A DNA stretch of 64,000 nt from DASXHZ01 sp036488085 (GTDB lineage Bacteria > Acidobacteriota > Thermoanaerobaculia > Gp7-AA8): contig DASXHZ010000059.1 of NCBI GenBank assembly GCA_036488085.1, forward strand, positions 26,783 through 90,782, written 5' to 3'. A program made the translations under genes and the position numbers. The notes below the pieces were generated by a model. The model searched no databases. It had not been told where the DNA came from and worked only from the letters and a program-made list of their open reading frames with translations. Of this stretch, positions 6,924 to 16,163 are shown one piece after another. Numbering within the stretch: the stretch's first letter is position 1; each line of letters opens with the position of its first letter.

Positions 6924-8825
6924 ATGGCTGCGAAGAACAAGCCGTACGAGCAGTTCGGTCCGTACATTCTTTTCAAGAAACTCGAATCGGATTCGCTTTC
7001 CGAACTGTGGCGCGCGGCGCGCGTCGAAGGAAGCACGCTCGGACCGCTCGTCGCGCTCCGCCGTTTCACCGGCGGGAATCGCGACGCCGTCACGGCTGCG
7101 GCTCACGCGAGCCAGAACATCGTCGCGCAATTCACGGGGACGTCGTTCGTCAAGCACCAGGTCGTCGACGCCATCGGCAACGTTGCCTTTGTCGCGCACG
7201 ACTACGACGGCGGCCGTTCCCTCCGTCACATCGCGGACCGCGCGCGCGGAGCATCCGGCACTTCGCCGAATCCGATCCCGCTCGATCAGGCGATCGTGAT
7301 CGCGGAGAAGGTCGCGCTGTCACTCGCGACCACCGAGGACTACCGCGTCGATGGCGCGCGCCTCGCGCATGGCGCGCTCATTCCCCAACTGATCTGGATC
7401 ACAGACGACGGCGAGATCCGCGTCGCGGGCCAGGGCCTCGGCAGCGGTCTCGTCGCCTCGCTCAAGGATGCCGGCGTCGCCGCGGAGCTCGGCCGCTACG
7501 TCGCCCCGGAGATGCAACAGTCGGGCGTCGCGACCAAGGCGTCCGAGGTCTTCTCGATGGGCGCGTTGCTGTACCTCCTCGTGACCGGTGTCGAACCACC
7601 GGACGCGACGACCGCCAGCGCGTTCATGCAGGCTGTCGGCGCTGCGAAGACGCCCGCGGGTACGCCGATCCCAGATGACATTCGCGCCATCGTGAACAAG
7701 TCGCTCACGATCGATCCGTCGATGCGTTACGCGTCGATGGCCGAGATGAAGCAGGCGATCTCCGCGCTCGCGCACGGCGGCAAGTACTCCGCGACGACGT
7801 TCAACCTCGCCTTCTACGTCAGCAGTCTGCTGAAGAAGGAGCTCGAGGGAGAGACAGTCGACCGCGACAAAGAGCTGAAGGTGAACGTGGCGGCGTACAC
7901 CGAGGCGCCCGCGGCGGCAGCGGGATACCCGGCTTCGTCGGCGCCGTTTGCGGCGTCAGAACAGGAAGCGAAGAGCAAGGCGCCGCTCGCGATCGCGGCA
8001 GCCGTGATCATCGCGGCCGTCGGCGTCGGCGGCTACTTCATGTACTCGTCGAAGAGCAAACAGGTGACTCCCGCTCGCCAACAGCAGCAGCCGGTCGCGG
8101 CGCAGATGATTCCGCAGAAGAAAGCGATCGTGACCGCTGCGCCGCTCGTCGCGGCAGCGCCGGTGTCGGCTTCGACGACCACCGCGGCGCCCGCCAACGC
8201 GGACGAAGCGGCGCGCAAGAAGGCGTTCGAGGCGGCCGTGCAACAGAAGCTGCAGGAAGAGATGATGAAACTGCAGCAGGATTACACGAAGTCGCTGCAG
8301 AAGTCGCAGGCGAAAAATGCGCCGGTGCAGGTGGCGTCCGCCGCGCCGGCACCGCAGCGTCCGGTGGAAGAGGCGCCGTCGGCCGCGGCTCTCGATCAGC
8401 AGCGTCTCAACGCGCGTCCAGAGCCGCAGCCATCGCAGCAGATACCGATCGTTCCGCCGCCGCAACAACAGCAGCAACAACAAGCTCCGGCCGTCGCGGA
8501 GCCGCAGCCGGTCGTGGCGGTCGTGCATCAAGGCGACGTCGTCGACGTGAGCGATCTCGATACCCCGCCGCACGTCCTTCGCTCCACCGCGCCGAGCTAT
8601 CCGCCGATGGCACTTCGCCAGCGTGCCGAGGCGACCATCCTCGTCACGGCGCTCGTCGATGAGAACGGCGACGTCCTCGACGTGAAGGTCCTGCGCGGCG
8701 ACAAGCGCTTCGGCTTCGAGGACTCCGCGGTTCGCGCCGTCCGTTCGACGAAGTTCTCCGCTCCGGTGAAGGACGGCAAGCGCGTCAAGGCTTGGTTCGC
8801 GGTGCCGATCGTCTTCAAGATGTAG
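6924..8825 (+). CDS. Pseudokinase-TonB C-terminal fusion, membrane spanning
   Basis: 633 residues. Residues about 10-290 follow a Ser/Thr kinase fold: the APE-type motif RYVAPE (191-196) and the following EVFSMGALLYLLVTG helix are clear. The catalytic residues are gone. The VAxK lysine position reads ALRRF (44-48), the HRD region is HGALIP (149-154), and DFG is replaced by GQG (169-171). A membrane helix follows at 354-374, then an Ala/Gln/Pro-rich stalk with a Gln run, and a TonB C-terminal domain (about 545-633, PSYPPMALRQRAEATI...). The kinase-like part would be cytoplasmic and the TonB-like part periplasmic. It is probably a signalling or scaffold protein that cannot phosphorylate. The ATG is preceded by a GAGAGG-type site at a loose distance. 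Confidence 0.82.
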   Translation: MAAKNKPYEQFGPYILFKKLESDSLSELWRAARVEGSTLGPLVALRRFTGGNRDAVTAAAHASQNIVAQFTGTSFVKHQVVDAIGNVAFVAHDYDGGRSLRHIADRARGASGTSPNPIPLDQAIVIAEKVALSLATTEDYRVDGARLAHGALIPQLIWITDDGEIRVAGQGLGSGLVASLKDAGVAAELGRYVAPEMQQSGVATKASEVFSMGALLYLLVTGVEPPDATTASAFMQAVGAAKTPAGTPIPDDIRAIVNKSLTIDPSMRYASMAEMKQAISALAHGGKYSATTFNLAFYVSSLLKKELEGETVDRDKELKVNVAAYTEAPAAAAGYPASSAPFAASEQEAKSKAPLAIAAAVIIAAVGVGGYFMYSSKSKQVTPARQQQQPVAAQMIPQKKAIVTAAPLVAAAPVSASTTTAAPANADEAARKKAFEAAVQQKLQEEMMKLQQDYTKSLQKSQAKNAPVQVASAAPAPQRPVEEAPSAAALDQQRLNARPEPQPSQQIPIVPPPQQQQQQQAPAVAEPQPVVAVVHQGDVVDVSDLDTPPHVLRSTAPSYPPMALRQRAEATILVTALVDENGDVLDVKVLRGDKRFGFEDSAVRAVRSTKFSAPVKDGKRVKAWFAVPIVFKM

Positions 8826-10658
8826 CTACGGTGCCTTACCCCACTCGATGTCGCTGACGCGCACGCCGAGGTCGCGCGCGTCGTTGATGATGTGCTCGCG
8901 AGCGGGATTCACGACGCGATCGGTCTCGATGACCAGCTCATTGGGCTGATCGCCGCGCGACGTGACCGCATAAGTCCGCTCGAGGTTCGCGACGGTGGCG
9001 CGGACGGTATCAATCCTCACGCCGTTGAGCTGGATGTCGATGTTCGGCGCCACGTGCATGACGTCGAGCGGCACGTACATGCGGAGCGTGAGCGACGCAC
9101 GGCCGGAGATCGGCGGGAGGAGCACGCGTCCGCGCTTTCCCATCCATCGCCATGCCGTCGTGCCGGAGCCTTCCGCGTCGTACCATCCATCTTCGAAGGT
9201 GATGAGCTGCTGTAGGCGAAGGATCGACACCTCGAAGTAGCGGTCGCGAACGATCTGGAGAGTGCGGCGGCGCGGGCGGGTGAGGATCGTCGCGTTGCGG
9301 GTCGCCGTAGCCCCCTCGACGACGAACACGTCGCCCGGACGCGAGCCGGCGGCTGCCACCGGCGCGTTATCGCCTGTAGAGACGAAGGGCGTTCCCGGCA
9401 GGAACGCCTGGACGAACGGCTGCATCGAGTCGTGGACGTAGAGCGTCGACGCGCGGAGGTCGACGTGCTGCCGGATCCACTGCGCCGCGGCGAACGTCGG
9501 CGAGTCGTGTTTGCGCACCTCTTGAAGGGCCGGCCATATCCAGACAGTCACGAAGAGTGCGAATGCCGTGGCGGACAGCGTCTCCAGGCGCGACCAGCGG
9601 CCGAGGAGGACGTGCAGGCCGTCGGCGGCGAGAATCGCGAATAGCGGCGCGTAGCCGATGGAGAAGCGGCTGACGCTGAAGTGATCGAGCACCAGCCACG
9701 CCACGACACAGAACGGACCGAATGCGGCCGCAATCGCGAGAATCGGCGCCCGGAGGCGCACGACCGATGCAATCACCGAGATCGCGACGAGGAGCGATAC
9801 GACCGTGTTGATCGGCGGCACACGATACGGACGAATGAAGAAGTCGTCGAACAGGTGAAGGAGCGGCGGGCGGTTCGGATTCCGGAACGAGTCGACGTCG
9901 GTGATGTACTTCTGGTGTGCGCGGACGGCGTCGCGATAGATCGTCCAGCCGCCGCTGAGCTGCGCTGCGGCGCCGTAGCTGACCGCGACGATCGCCGCGA
10001 TGATGAGCGCCGCGACGAACGGGCGCAGCCAGCGGCGCGGCAAGCCGCGGAGGCTCGCGATCACCGCGGGCGCGAAACCGATCGTCAAGTTCTGTGGCCG
10101 ATAGCCCGCGGCGATCCCGAGGACGATCGCGCCGCCAATGAACGCCGCGTCGCTCCGGCAGCCGCGGAAGAGCAGCGCGCTCGCGACGATCACCAGCGTC
10201 ATCGACGGCACGTCGCTGAACGCCGTTCCGCCGAAGAACCAGACGTTCGGGAAGAACGCGAGAAAGACCCCGGCGACCAGCGACGTGCGGGCCGAGAGCC
10301 GCAGCTCGCGTCCCAGAAATAGCATCGCCGGGACGATCGCGATGGAGGCGAGGAGCGAGATCGCTTGCAACGCGTGAAAGTCGGTGAAACCGACGTACGT
10401 GAGGAGCTTCGCCGTCCCGATGAAGAGCGGAAAACCGGGAGGATGCGGATGATGCGATGGGACGTTGAAGTGGCGGAGGCCGAGCATGAACAGCGCCTCG
10501 TCCCAATCCCACGGCGAGCGCGACAACGCCAGGCACCGCGTGATCGCCGTCAGCAGCGTGACGATCCACGCCGCGAGCCGCTCACCGGACGTCAGGGGAA
10601 CCGGACGCTCGCCGAGCGAGCGCCACCACTCGTTGAGATCGGCTAGCACCGCGAGCAT
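8826..10658 (-). CDS. GT39/ArnT-like membrane glycosyltransferase
   Basis: 610 residues from the ATG preceded by AGAGGAG; a GTG eight codons upstream is the alternative. Roughly ten membrane helices occupy residues 25-400. The first periplasmic loop has SPWDWDEALFMLGL, the acidic D-E motif that GT-C enzymes of the PMT/ArnT type use for catalysis, then HPHPPGFPLF. A soluble domain of about 200 residues follows. It probably transfers a sugar from a polyprenyl-phosphate donor in the periplasm; the acceptor is unknown. Its stop abuts that of the convergent pseudokinase gene (TAG/CTA with no gap). Confidence 0.82.
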   Translation of the reverse strand: MLAVLADLNEWWRSLGERPVPLTSGERLAAWIVTLLTAITRCLALSRSPWDWDEALFMLGLRHFNVPSHHPHPPGFPLFIGTAKLLTYVGFTDFHALQAISLLASIAIVPAMLFLGRELRLSARTSLVAGVFLAFFPNVWFFGGTAFSDVPSMTLVIVASALLFRGCRSDAAFIGGAIVLGIAAGYRPQNLTIGFAPAVIASLRGLPRRWLRPFVAALIIAAIVAVSYGAAAQLSGGWTIYRDAVRAHQKYITDVDSFRNPNRPPLLHLFDDFFIRPYRVPPINTVVSLLVAISVIASVVRLRAPILAIAAAFGPFCVVAWLVLDHFSVSRFSIGYAPLFAILAADGLHVLLGRWSRLETLSATAFALFVTVWIWPALQEVRKHDSPTFAAAQWIRQHVDLRASTLYVHDSMQPFVQAFLPGTPFVSTGDNAPVAAAGSRPGDVFVVEGATATRNATILTRPRRRTLQIVRDRYFEVSILRLQQLITFEDGWYDAEGSGTTAWRWMGKRGRVLLPPISGRASLTLRMYVPLDVMHVAPNIDIQLNGVRIDTVRATVANLERTYAVTSRGDQPNELVIETDRVVNPAREHIINDARDLGVRVSDIEWGKAP

Positions 10659-10696
10659 TCTCCTCTGGCAGCGCTCTCGCACAAAGCCCGGTCGGG

Positions 10697-11713
10697 ATGG
10701 CGGTGCGCAGGCGGTGGCATCTCGATCTTCACGGCATCCGCCGTGAGGGCACGAAGGAAAGCGGATTTCATTATCTGCAAGCCGGTGGCGCGCCCGTCAC
10801 TGACGAGAAGACGCTGGCCCGCATCGCGAAGTTACGCATCCCGCCGGCGTGGCGCGACGTCAAGATCGCGCGCGGCGACTCGGCCCCGCTCCAAGCCATC
10901 GGCGTCGATAAGAAGGGACGCACGCAGTACCGCTACCACGACGGCTTCCGCAGCGTGCGGGAGGTGGAGAAGTACCGGAAGATCGTCGAATTCGGCGAGG
11001 CGCTTCCCGAGCTGCGCCGCCGCGTGCGCAACGATCTGAAACGCGAAGAGCTCGACCGGCAACGCATCGTCGCTGCGATCGTCCGCCTGATGGACCAGGG
11101 CTTCTTCCGCATCGGCAACGACAAGTCGGCGAAGTTCGAGTCGACGTACGGCCTGACGACGATCCGCGGCCGCCACGTGAAGGTCGACGGCGACGTCCTC
11201 CACTTCGAGTACATCGGGAAGTGGAAGAAGAAACAGTCGCGCGCGATCGAGGACGCCGAGGTGGCCGCGCTCGTCGCGAAGCTCAAGAAGATGAAGGGGG
11301 CGGAGCTCTTCAAGAACGTCCGCGACCGCCACGTCAACGACTACATCCAGTCCATCATCGGAGAGCGATTCACGGCGAAGGACTTCCGGACGTGGGCGGG
11401 GACCCTCCTCTGCTCGATCGCGCTCGCCATGCAGGGGCAGGCGGCGAGCAAGAAAGAACGGAAGCGCCGCATTCGTGATGCGATCGTGGCGACCGCCGGG
11501 CAGCTTGGAAACACGCCCGCCGTCTGCCGGTCGTCGTACATCTGTCCGCGCCTTCTCGACGACTACATGGAAGGGCGGCCGTTCGAGACCCTCCGCAAGA
11601 CGAGGAAAGGGAGCCCTGTCTCGCGCGTGGGCCTTTCCATCGAGGAGAAGGCCCTGCTCAAGTTCCTACGCGAGACGATCGCTGACCGCCGAAAACAACC
11701 TCGGGCTGCCTAG
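10697..11713 (+). CDS. DNA topoisomerase IB (poxvirus type)
   Basis: 338 residues. The N-terminal domain has WHLDLHGIRREGTK; the core carries the catalytic constellation: R in TTIRGRH (157), the KDFRTWAG block (R231) and Y281 in NTPAVCRSSYICP. These match the bacterial relatives of vaccinia topoisomerase. The enzyme relaxes supercoils through a 3'-phosphotyrosyl link without metal or ATP. The product is complete, about normal length. Its stop is shared with the convergent gene: CTAG at 11710-11713 supplies both stops. Confidence 0.94.
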   Translation: MAVRRRWHLDLHGIRREGTKESGFHYLQAGGAPVTDEKTLARIAKLRIPPAWRDVKIARGDSAPLQAIGVDKKGRTQYRYHDGFRSVREVEKYRKIVEFGEALPELRRRVRNDLKREELDRQRIVAAIVRLMDQGFFRIGNDKSAKFESTYGLTTIRGRHVKVDGDVLHFEYIGKWKKKQSRAIEDAEVAALVAKLKKMKGAELFKNVRDRHVNDYIQSIIGERFTAKDFRTWAGTLLCSIALAMQGQAASKKERKRRIRDAIVATAGQLGNTPAVCRSSYICPRLLDDYMEGRPFETLRKTRKGSPVSRVGLSIEEKALLKFLRETIADRRKQPRAA

Positions 11714-14700
11714 AACGTCTCGCCGATCCAGAACTCCGTGCGGCGGCCGCCGATGGAGTGCTTCAGGTCGTAGCGGCGGGCGACGTCCCAGTGCAGCTCC
11801 AGGCCGAAGAGATTGAACGACAGGCCATATCCGGTCGACGCCCTGCCGTCGACGAGCTGATGGTTGTTCATGAACTGGAACGGCTGCCCCTTGAAGTTCG
11901 CCGCGCCGACGTCGAAGAAGACGTTCCCGCGAATGCCGCCGAGCGCGATGCCGGGGAACGCGATCAGATCGACGAGCGGGAAGCGGAACTCGAAATTCGC
12001 GAACGCGACTCGGTTTCCGATCAGCGACTGATAGTCGTAGCCGCGAAGCGTATTCAGTCCGCCGAAGTAATAGAAATTCGAGAAATTGCCGCGGGAGTAG
12101 CCGGCGAAGACGCGCGCCGCGAGCAGCGAGCGGGAGGTGATCGGGATGTACTGCCGCCACTCCACGCTCGTGTCGGCGGTCAGCGTCCCCTTCTCTTTCA
12201 AATCGGGAGCGTAGTCGGTGCTGATCTGATAACGGCGGCCGGCGATCGGGCCGAACTCCTTGAAGCGGCTGTTGTCGCCGCTGAACGACATTGTCGCGAT
12301 CGGGTAGTTGTCCTTGCGCTGAAAGAAGAGGTACGAGACGTCGCCGGTGACCGGATCGACCGCGTAGTCGATCGGATAGTTGATGCTGCGGCTCTCGAAG
12401 CCGAGGCCCGTGTCGATGCGGTGGTAGCGGTCGAACGGATAGCTGTAGAGACCGAGGATCCCGGTCTCGCGGTAATCCTGCTGCCCGCGCGTCTGGATGT
12501 TGGAGGCTTGGTCGATGGCGTTGAAGAACGAACGGTTGTCGAAGAGCCGTACGCCCCAGTTCCAGCGATGCTGCAGGTCGAGGTAGAGGAAGTCGAAGTT
12601 CGAGAAGGACGACACCGAGTCGAGCGACGCGATGAAGCGGCGATTCCCGAGCATGTCGCTCATGTAAATGACCGACTGCGAGACGAAGAGCTGATCGGAG
12701 GTGACGCCGGCATTGACGCTGACGTCCTCCACGAAGAGCTTGAACCCCTTCGTGTCTTCGATCTTCTCCGGGTCGATCGCCACTTCGACCGGCGGCACGA
12801 ACTGAGTGCGCGTCTCGGCCTGGAGCGGCGTCGACGGAAGCGTCGTCTTCTCCGCCTCATGCAGCGGATGGTCGGTGGTGGTCGAGAAAAGGCGCCACTG
12901 CCCTTTGTAATACGACGCTAAGACGAGGCGCTCCTTGTTGTTCGCGCCGGTGAAGACCACCGGCATGAAGCAGCCGCCGACGACGTCCGTGTACTGCAGG
13001 ACGTCGCCGCTCTGCAGGTTCAGCGAATAGATGTTGTATGCCGCGAAATTGGTCGGATCGGGAGGCAGCGTGTCGCCCGATCGTTTCTCTTCCTCCTTCG
13101 GAGCGGGAATGGGCACGGGAACCGGCAGCAGAGCCGGCGGCGCAGGGGCCGTGATCGCGGAGATGTCCGCGGCGGTCGCGGCGGCGGGATTGGTCTTCGA
13201 CGTCGGATCGATCGTCTTGTCGGTGGCGCCGGCCGGGCGCGAATCCGCCGGCTGGATGACCGTGGTCTCGACCGCCTTCTGGATCGGCTGCGGCTCGTCG
13301 TTCGTGACGCGCCCGGTCTGCTTGTCCGAGGCGAAGAAAATGCGCTTGCCGTCCGCGCTGAACCAGGCGTCGATGTCGTTCCACTTGCCGGTCGTGAGCT
13401 GGTAACGCTCGGCCGGGTTCGCGAGGTTCAGCTTGAACAGCTTCGCGTAGCCGTCGACGATCGACGAATAGACGAGCCACTTGCCGTCGGGCGAGAAGAC
13501 CGGCGCGCCGTCGAAGTAGGCGTCCTTGGTCAGGTTGCTCGTCTGCCCGCTGTTGATGTCGTAGAGGAAGATGTCGTCCTGGTTGCCGACGAAGCCGGAG
13601 AAGGCGATCTTTCCGCCGTCGGGCGAGTAGGAGGGCGAGAGCTCCTGCTCCACCGGCAGCGTCGTCGAGCGCTCGATGCCTCCGGTGAGCGGATTCATGA
13701 TCACGAGGTTGCGGCCGCGCTCCCTCTTGACGAAGAACGCGACGTGATCGCCGTTGGGGGAGAACGCCATGTCGCGCCCCATCACCGGGCCGGTGGTGAA
13801 CGACTGCACGATCGGATATTCGTATTTCGAGGTGTAGCCGGCGGTGAGATTCCGCCACATCTTCCGGTCGTTGATCTTGAACAGAACGACGTCGACGTCG
13901 TCCTTGTACGTAGTGAAGCCGGCGATCAGGTCGCCCGACGGCGAAGGCGTCGGCGAGGTTTCATCGCTCACCACGTCGGTATTGATGCGGAACGGATCGC
14001 CGTACTCGACCGGCTCCCCTTTCTCGATGAGCGCGGGCAAGTACTGATGCCGCATCCACGTCCGGAACCTGGTGTCGAACTCCTCCGGAGTGACGTCGAA
14101 CGCACGCTTCAATGCGCGGTCGACGCTCGACCCGAGCGTGTTGCGGTATTCGTAGATGAAGTCGCGGAGGCCGTCCCACCCGTACTTCTGCTGGATGTAC
14201 TTGAACACCGCGTGGCCGAAGCGGTACGCGAAGTAGCCGTCGGGGTTCTTCGTGATCGACGGGATGTGATCGTTCACGACCGCGTCGCGCAGGACCATCC
14301 GGTCTTTCGAGTCTTCGTCCTGTCCCATGAACGAGGCGAGACCTTCCATGAACCAGGTCGGCGGATTCGCGGTGACCTGCTTCCCAAGCTTCCCCTGGAA
14401 CAGGATCTCGTACTCGAAGACGTGCGTCATCTCGTGCTGCACGAGCTGGAGGAGCTTTTCGTCGGTGGTGTCGATCGGGAGCACCATCCGGTTCTTCGTC
14501 GGCTCCGCGAACGCGCCGACCCCCTCGGGGATGAAGTTCAGGTCGACGTTCGTCTGCTCGAACGCAGAGTGCGTGGCGTAGTAGATGATCGGGATCTTCT
14601 TCGAGATCTGGTAGTTGAACGTGCGCGAGAGATAGTCGTACGCACTTTCCGCCATGTCGACCACCCGCTGCAGCGACGGCTTCTCTTCGTCATAGAAGTA

Positions 14701-14826
14701 GATGTCGAAGTGCGTCGAGTGGTAGATCTGCCAGTGGAACTTGTCGTAGACGATCTTGTTCTGCCCGAACGGGTATGCCGCGGGCGCGATGGCGAGGACG
14801 AGGAGCAGCGCGAAGAGACGCTTCAA
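11710..14826 (-). CDS. Exported metalloprotease - TolB-like propeller - Omp85-type barrel fusion
   Basis: 1038 residues with a signal peptide (about 1-19). Residues 30-270 form a gluzincin-like (MA-type) protease: HEMTH at 131-135 gives two zinc ligands and the base, and FMEGLASF supplies E161. Residues about 280-500 contain WD40-like PD40 repeats (SPSGDLIAGF, SPNGDHVAFF, SPDGGKIAFS, SPDGKWLVYS). A Pro/Ala-rich linker precedes a C-terminal outer-membrane barrel with FGGLNTLRGYDYQSL and a RFPLVD strand, as in bacterial surface antigen (Omp85) domains. It would lie in the outer membrane with a periplasmic or surface protease. The TTG start has GGAGG four bases upstream. It is second in line after the small exported genes on the same strand. 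Confidence 0.85.
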   Translation of the reverse strand: MKRLFALLLVLAIAPAAYPFGQNKIVYDKFHWQIYHSTHFDIYFYDEEKPSLQRVVDMAESAYDYLSRTFNYQISKKIPIIYYATHSAFEQTNVDLNFIPEGVGAFAEPTKNRMVLPIDTTDEKLLQLVQHEMTHVFEYEILFQGKLGKQVTANPPTWFMEGLASFMGQDEDSKDRMVLRDAVVNDHIPSITKNPDGYFAYRFGHAVFKYIQQKYGWDGLRDFIYEYRNTLGSSVDRALKRAFDVTPEEFDTRFRTWMRHQYLPALIEKGEPVEYGDPFRINTDVVSDETSPTPSPSGDLIAGFTTYKDDVDVVLFKINDRKMWRNLTAGYTSKYEYPIVQSFTTGPVMGRDMAFSPNGDHVAFFVKRERGRNLVIMNPLTGGIERSTTLPVEQELSPSYSPDGGKIAFSGFVGNQDDIFLYDINSGQTSNLTKDAYFDGAPVFSPDGKWLVYSSIVDGYAKLFKLNLANPAERYQLTTGKWNDIDAWFSADGKRIFFASDKQTGRVTNDEPQPIQKAVETTVIQPADSRPAGATDKTIDPTSKTNPAAATAADISAITAPAPPALLPVPVPIPAPKEEEKRSGDTLPPDPTNFAAYNIYSLNLQSGDVLQYTDVVGGCFMPVVFTGANNKERLVLASYYKGQWRLFSTTTDHPLHEAEKTTLPSTPLQAETRTQFVPPVEVAIDPEKIEDTKGFKLFVEDVSVNAGVTSDQLFVSQSVIYMSDMLGNRRFIASLDSVSSFSNFDFLYLDLQHRWNWGVRLFDNRSFFNAIDQASNIQTRGQQDYRETGILGLYSYPFDRYHRIDTGLGFESRSINYPIDYAVDPVTGDVSYLFFQRKDNYPIATMSFSGDNSRFKEFGPIAGRRYQISTDYAPDLKEKGTLTADTSVEWRQYIPITSRSLLAARVFAGYSRGNFSNFYYFGGLNTLRGYDYQSLIGNRVAFANFEFRFPLVDLIAFPGIALGGIRGNVFFDVGAANFKGQPFQFMNNHQLVDGRASTGYGLSFNLFGLELHWDVARRYDLKHSIGGRRTEFWIGETF

Positions 14827-14842
14827 GAATCCTCCAGTGACC

Positions 14843-14862
14843 AGTGACTAGTACTAGTCACT
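14843..14862. repeat. 20-bp perfect palindrome, AGTGACT word element
   Basis: AGTGACTAGTACTAGTCACT is self-complementary and is flanked by a further AGTGACC copy on the left and a CAGTGA on the right. It contains the stop codon of the upstream minus-strand gene. It follows the same plan (7-bp word, then its reverse complement) as the larger word-repeat hairpins in this window. Confidence 0.75.
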
Positions 14863-15544
14863 CAGTGAACACGTAGCGTGTGGCGGACGTCTCCTGCGGC
14901 ACGAACATGCCGACGAGCTGCGTCTCGAGCGAACGGAGATTCTCGAACAGGCCGAGAAGCTCGTCGTAGTTGCGCTGGTCGAATTCCTTGAAGTCGCGGA
15001 AGTTGTCCTCCAGCACTTTCTCGCCGGTATCGGCGTTGAAGACGGCGATGTCGATGTCGAAGACGAAGCCGGTGGTCTCGATCAGCACTTGGCGGTAGTA
15101 CGTGCGGCCGTCGGCGGGCGAGACGTACTCCTCGCTCTTGTAGCCGGACTTGTCGTTGACGTCGAAGTCGATGATGCCGGAGATGATGTAGTCGGCGCCG
15201 CTCTTCGCGCCGAGCTGCTTCCAGTAGTCGCGATTGGCCTCCAGCGCCTTGATGTCAGTGCCAGGGAGCCGCGTCTGCGGCGCGTCGACGAGATGGAGCT
15301 TCGTGCTCTTGCTGAGCTGCTTCTTGAGGTAGCGCTGAAACTCTTTCTGGACGTCGACCTTCGCGGCGCGATCGCTCTTCTTCTCCTGGTTCGCCACGAT
15401 GACGAACGGCGCGATCGCGATCTTCTCGTCTCCGCCGATCTGCAGCTTCGGTTTCGTCGGAAGCTTCAGCTTCACTTCCATCACGCCCGCCGACGCCAGG
15501 AGGGGCGTGAGCACGACGGCGGCAAATAGCGCGACCCGTTTCAT
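14858..15544 (-). CDS. Exported protein of unknown function, CsgG/TolB-N-like
   Basis: 228 residues with a signal peptide (MKRVALFAAVVLTPLLASA). The mature part starts with KIAIAPFVIV and later has GADYIISGIIDFDV and a VFDIDIAVFNADTGEKV block. This is the pattern of periplasmic proteins that compute a reported value from a defined set of components (CsgG, TolB N-terminal, LpoB-like), but I cannot name the family firmly. Its start overlaps the stop of the TPR lipoprotein gene by four bases (ATGA), so the two are cotranscribed, and the protease-barrel gene follows about 30 bases further. Confidence 0.6.
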   Translation of the reverse strand: MKRVALFAAVVLTPLLASAGVMEVKLKLPTKPKLQIGGDEKIAIAPFVIVANQEKKSDRAAKVDVQKEFQRYLKKQLSKSTKLHLVDAPQTRLPGTDIKALEANRDYWKQLGAKSGADYIISGIIDFDVNDKSGYKSEEYVSPADGRTYYRQVLIETTGFVFDIDIAVFNADTGEKVLEDNFRDFKEFDQRNYDELLGLFENLRSLETQLVGMFVPQETSATRYVFTE

Positions 15545-16092
15545 TCCTCACCTCCGGTGGGCGGTTTGCGAGGTCCCGTGCCGGGCACCGGCGTTTCAGG
15601 CGGCGAGAGGATCCCCGGCGGCAGCGCCTCGGTTCCCGGAATGGTCGCGGGCGGTGCCGGCGCCATCTGATCGGGCGGGAGCATCGGCAGCTTCGGCTTC
15701 TCGCCGTTCTTCGCCGCCGCCTTCGGGACACCCTTCCCCGGCTTCTTCTTGCTGCGCGAGATGAACTCGGTATACCGGCTGTAGTTTTTCTGGATGTAGC
15801 TGTTCCCGCGATCGAGCTTCAGCGCCTCGCGGTACTGCTTCGCGGCATTCTCGAAATCACCGTTCGCCTCGTAGGCGACGGCGAGGTTGTTGTGCGCCAT
15901 GGCATCGGAGGGATTCAGCTCCACGGCACGCTGGAAGCGGAACATCGCCTCGCGCCAGAGGCTCATCCGCGCCATCTCGACGCCGAAGTTGTCCTGCGAC
16001 GAGGGCCGCGACAGGTCGGCGTTGTGGTGCGCGCATCCGATCGCCGACACGAATAGCGCGACGGAGAAGAAGGAACCGATCGATTTTGCCAC
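15541..16092 (-). CDS. TPR lipoprotein
   Basis: 183 residues from the GTG at 16092; longer readings run into the divergent dprA region. The N terminus is a lipoprotein signal ending in SAIGC. One and a half TPR motifs follow (AMFRFQRAVELNPSDAMAHNNLAVAY and ENAAKQYREALKLD), then a basic stretch and a Pro-rich tail. It probably sits on the periplasmic face of a membrane as an adaptor. A -10-like ATTATAAT shared with dprA lies about ten bases upstream, so its transcript may be nearly leaderless. Confidence 0.7.
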   Translation of the reverse strand: MAKSIGSFFSVALFVSAIGCAHHNADLSRPSSQDNFGVEMARMSLWREAMFRFQRAVELNPSDAMAHNNLAVAYEANGDFENAAKQYREALKLDRGNSYIQKNYSRYTEFISRSKKKPGKGVPKAAAKNGEKPKLPMLPPDQMAPAPPATIPGTEALPPGILSPPETPVPGTGPRKPPTGGEE

Positions 16093-16101
16093 GGTGGAGC
16101 G

Positions 16102-16109
16102 ATTATAAT
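16102..16109. promoter_or_regulatory. Shared divergent -10 element (ATTATAAT)
   Basis: ATTATAAT is its own reverse complement and gives a perfect TATAAT in both directions between the TPR lipoprotein (minus) and dprA (plus). No convincing -35 element was seen at 17 bases on either side. Confidence 0.45.
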
Positions 16110-16163
16110 TGCGCTCCCCCACACCCCTTCCCGCGCCACGTCCTCGCGGCATCAACCAATTCC

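Noticed and set aside
8455..8490. CAA/CAG run as a mobile or regulatory repeat
   Set aside because: It encodes a short Gln run inside the pseudokinase stalk and needs no other explanation.
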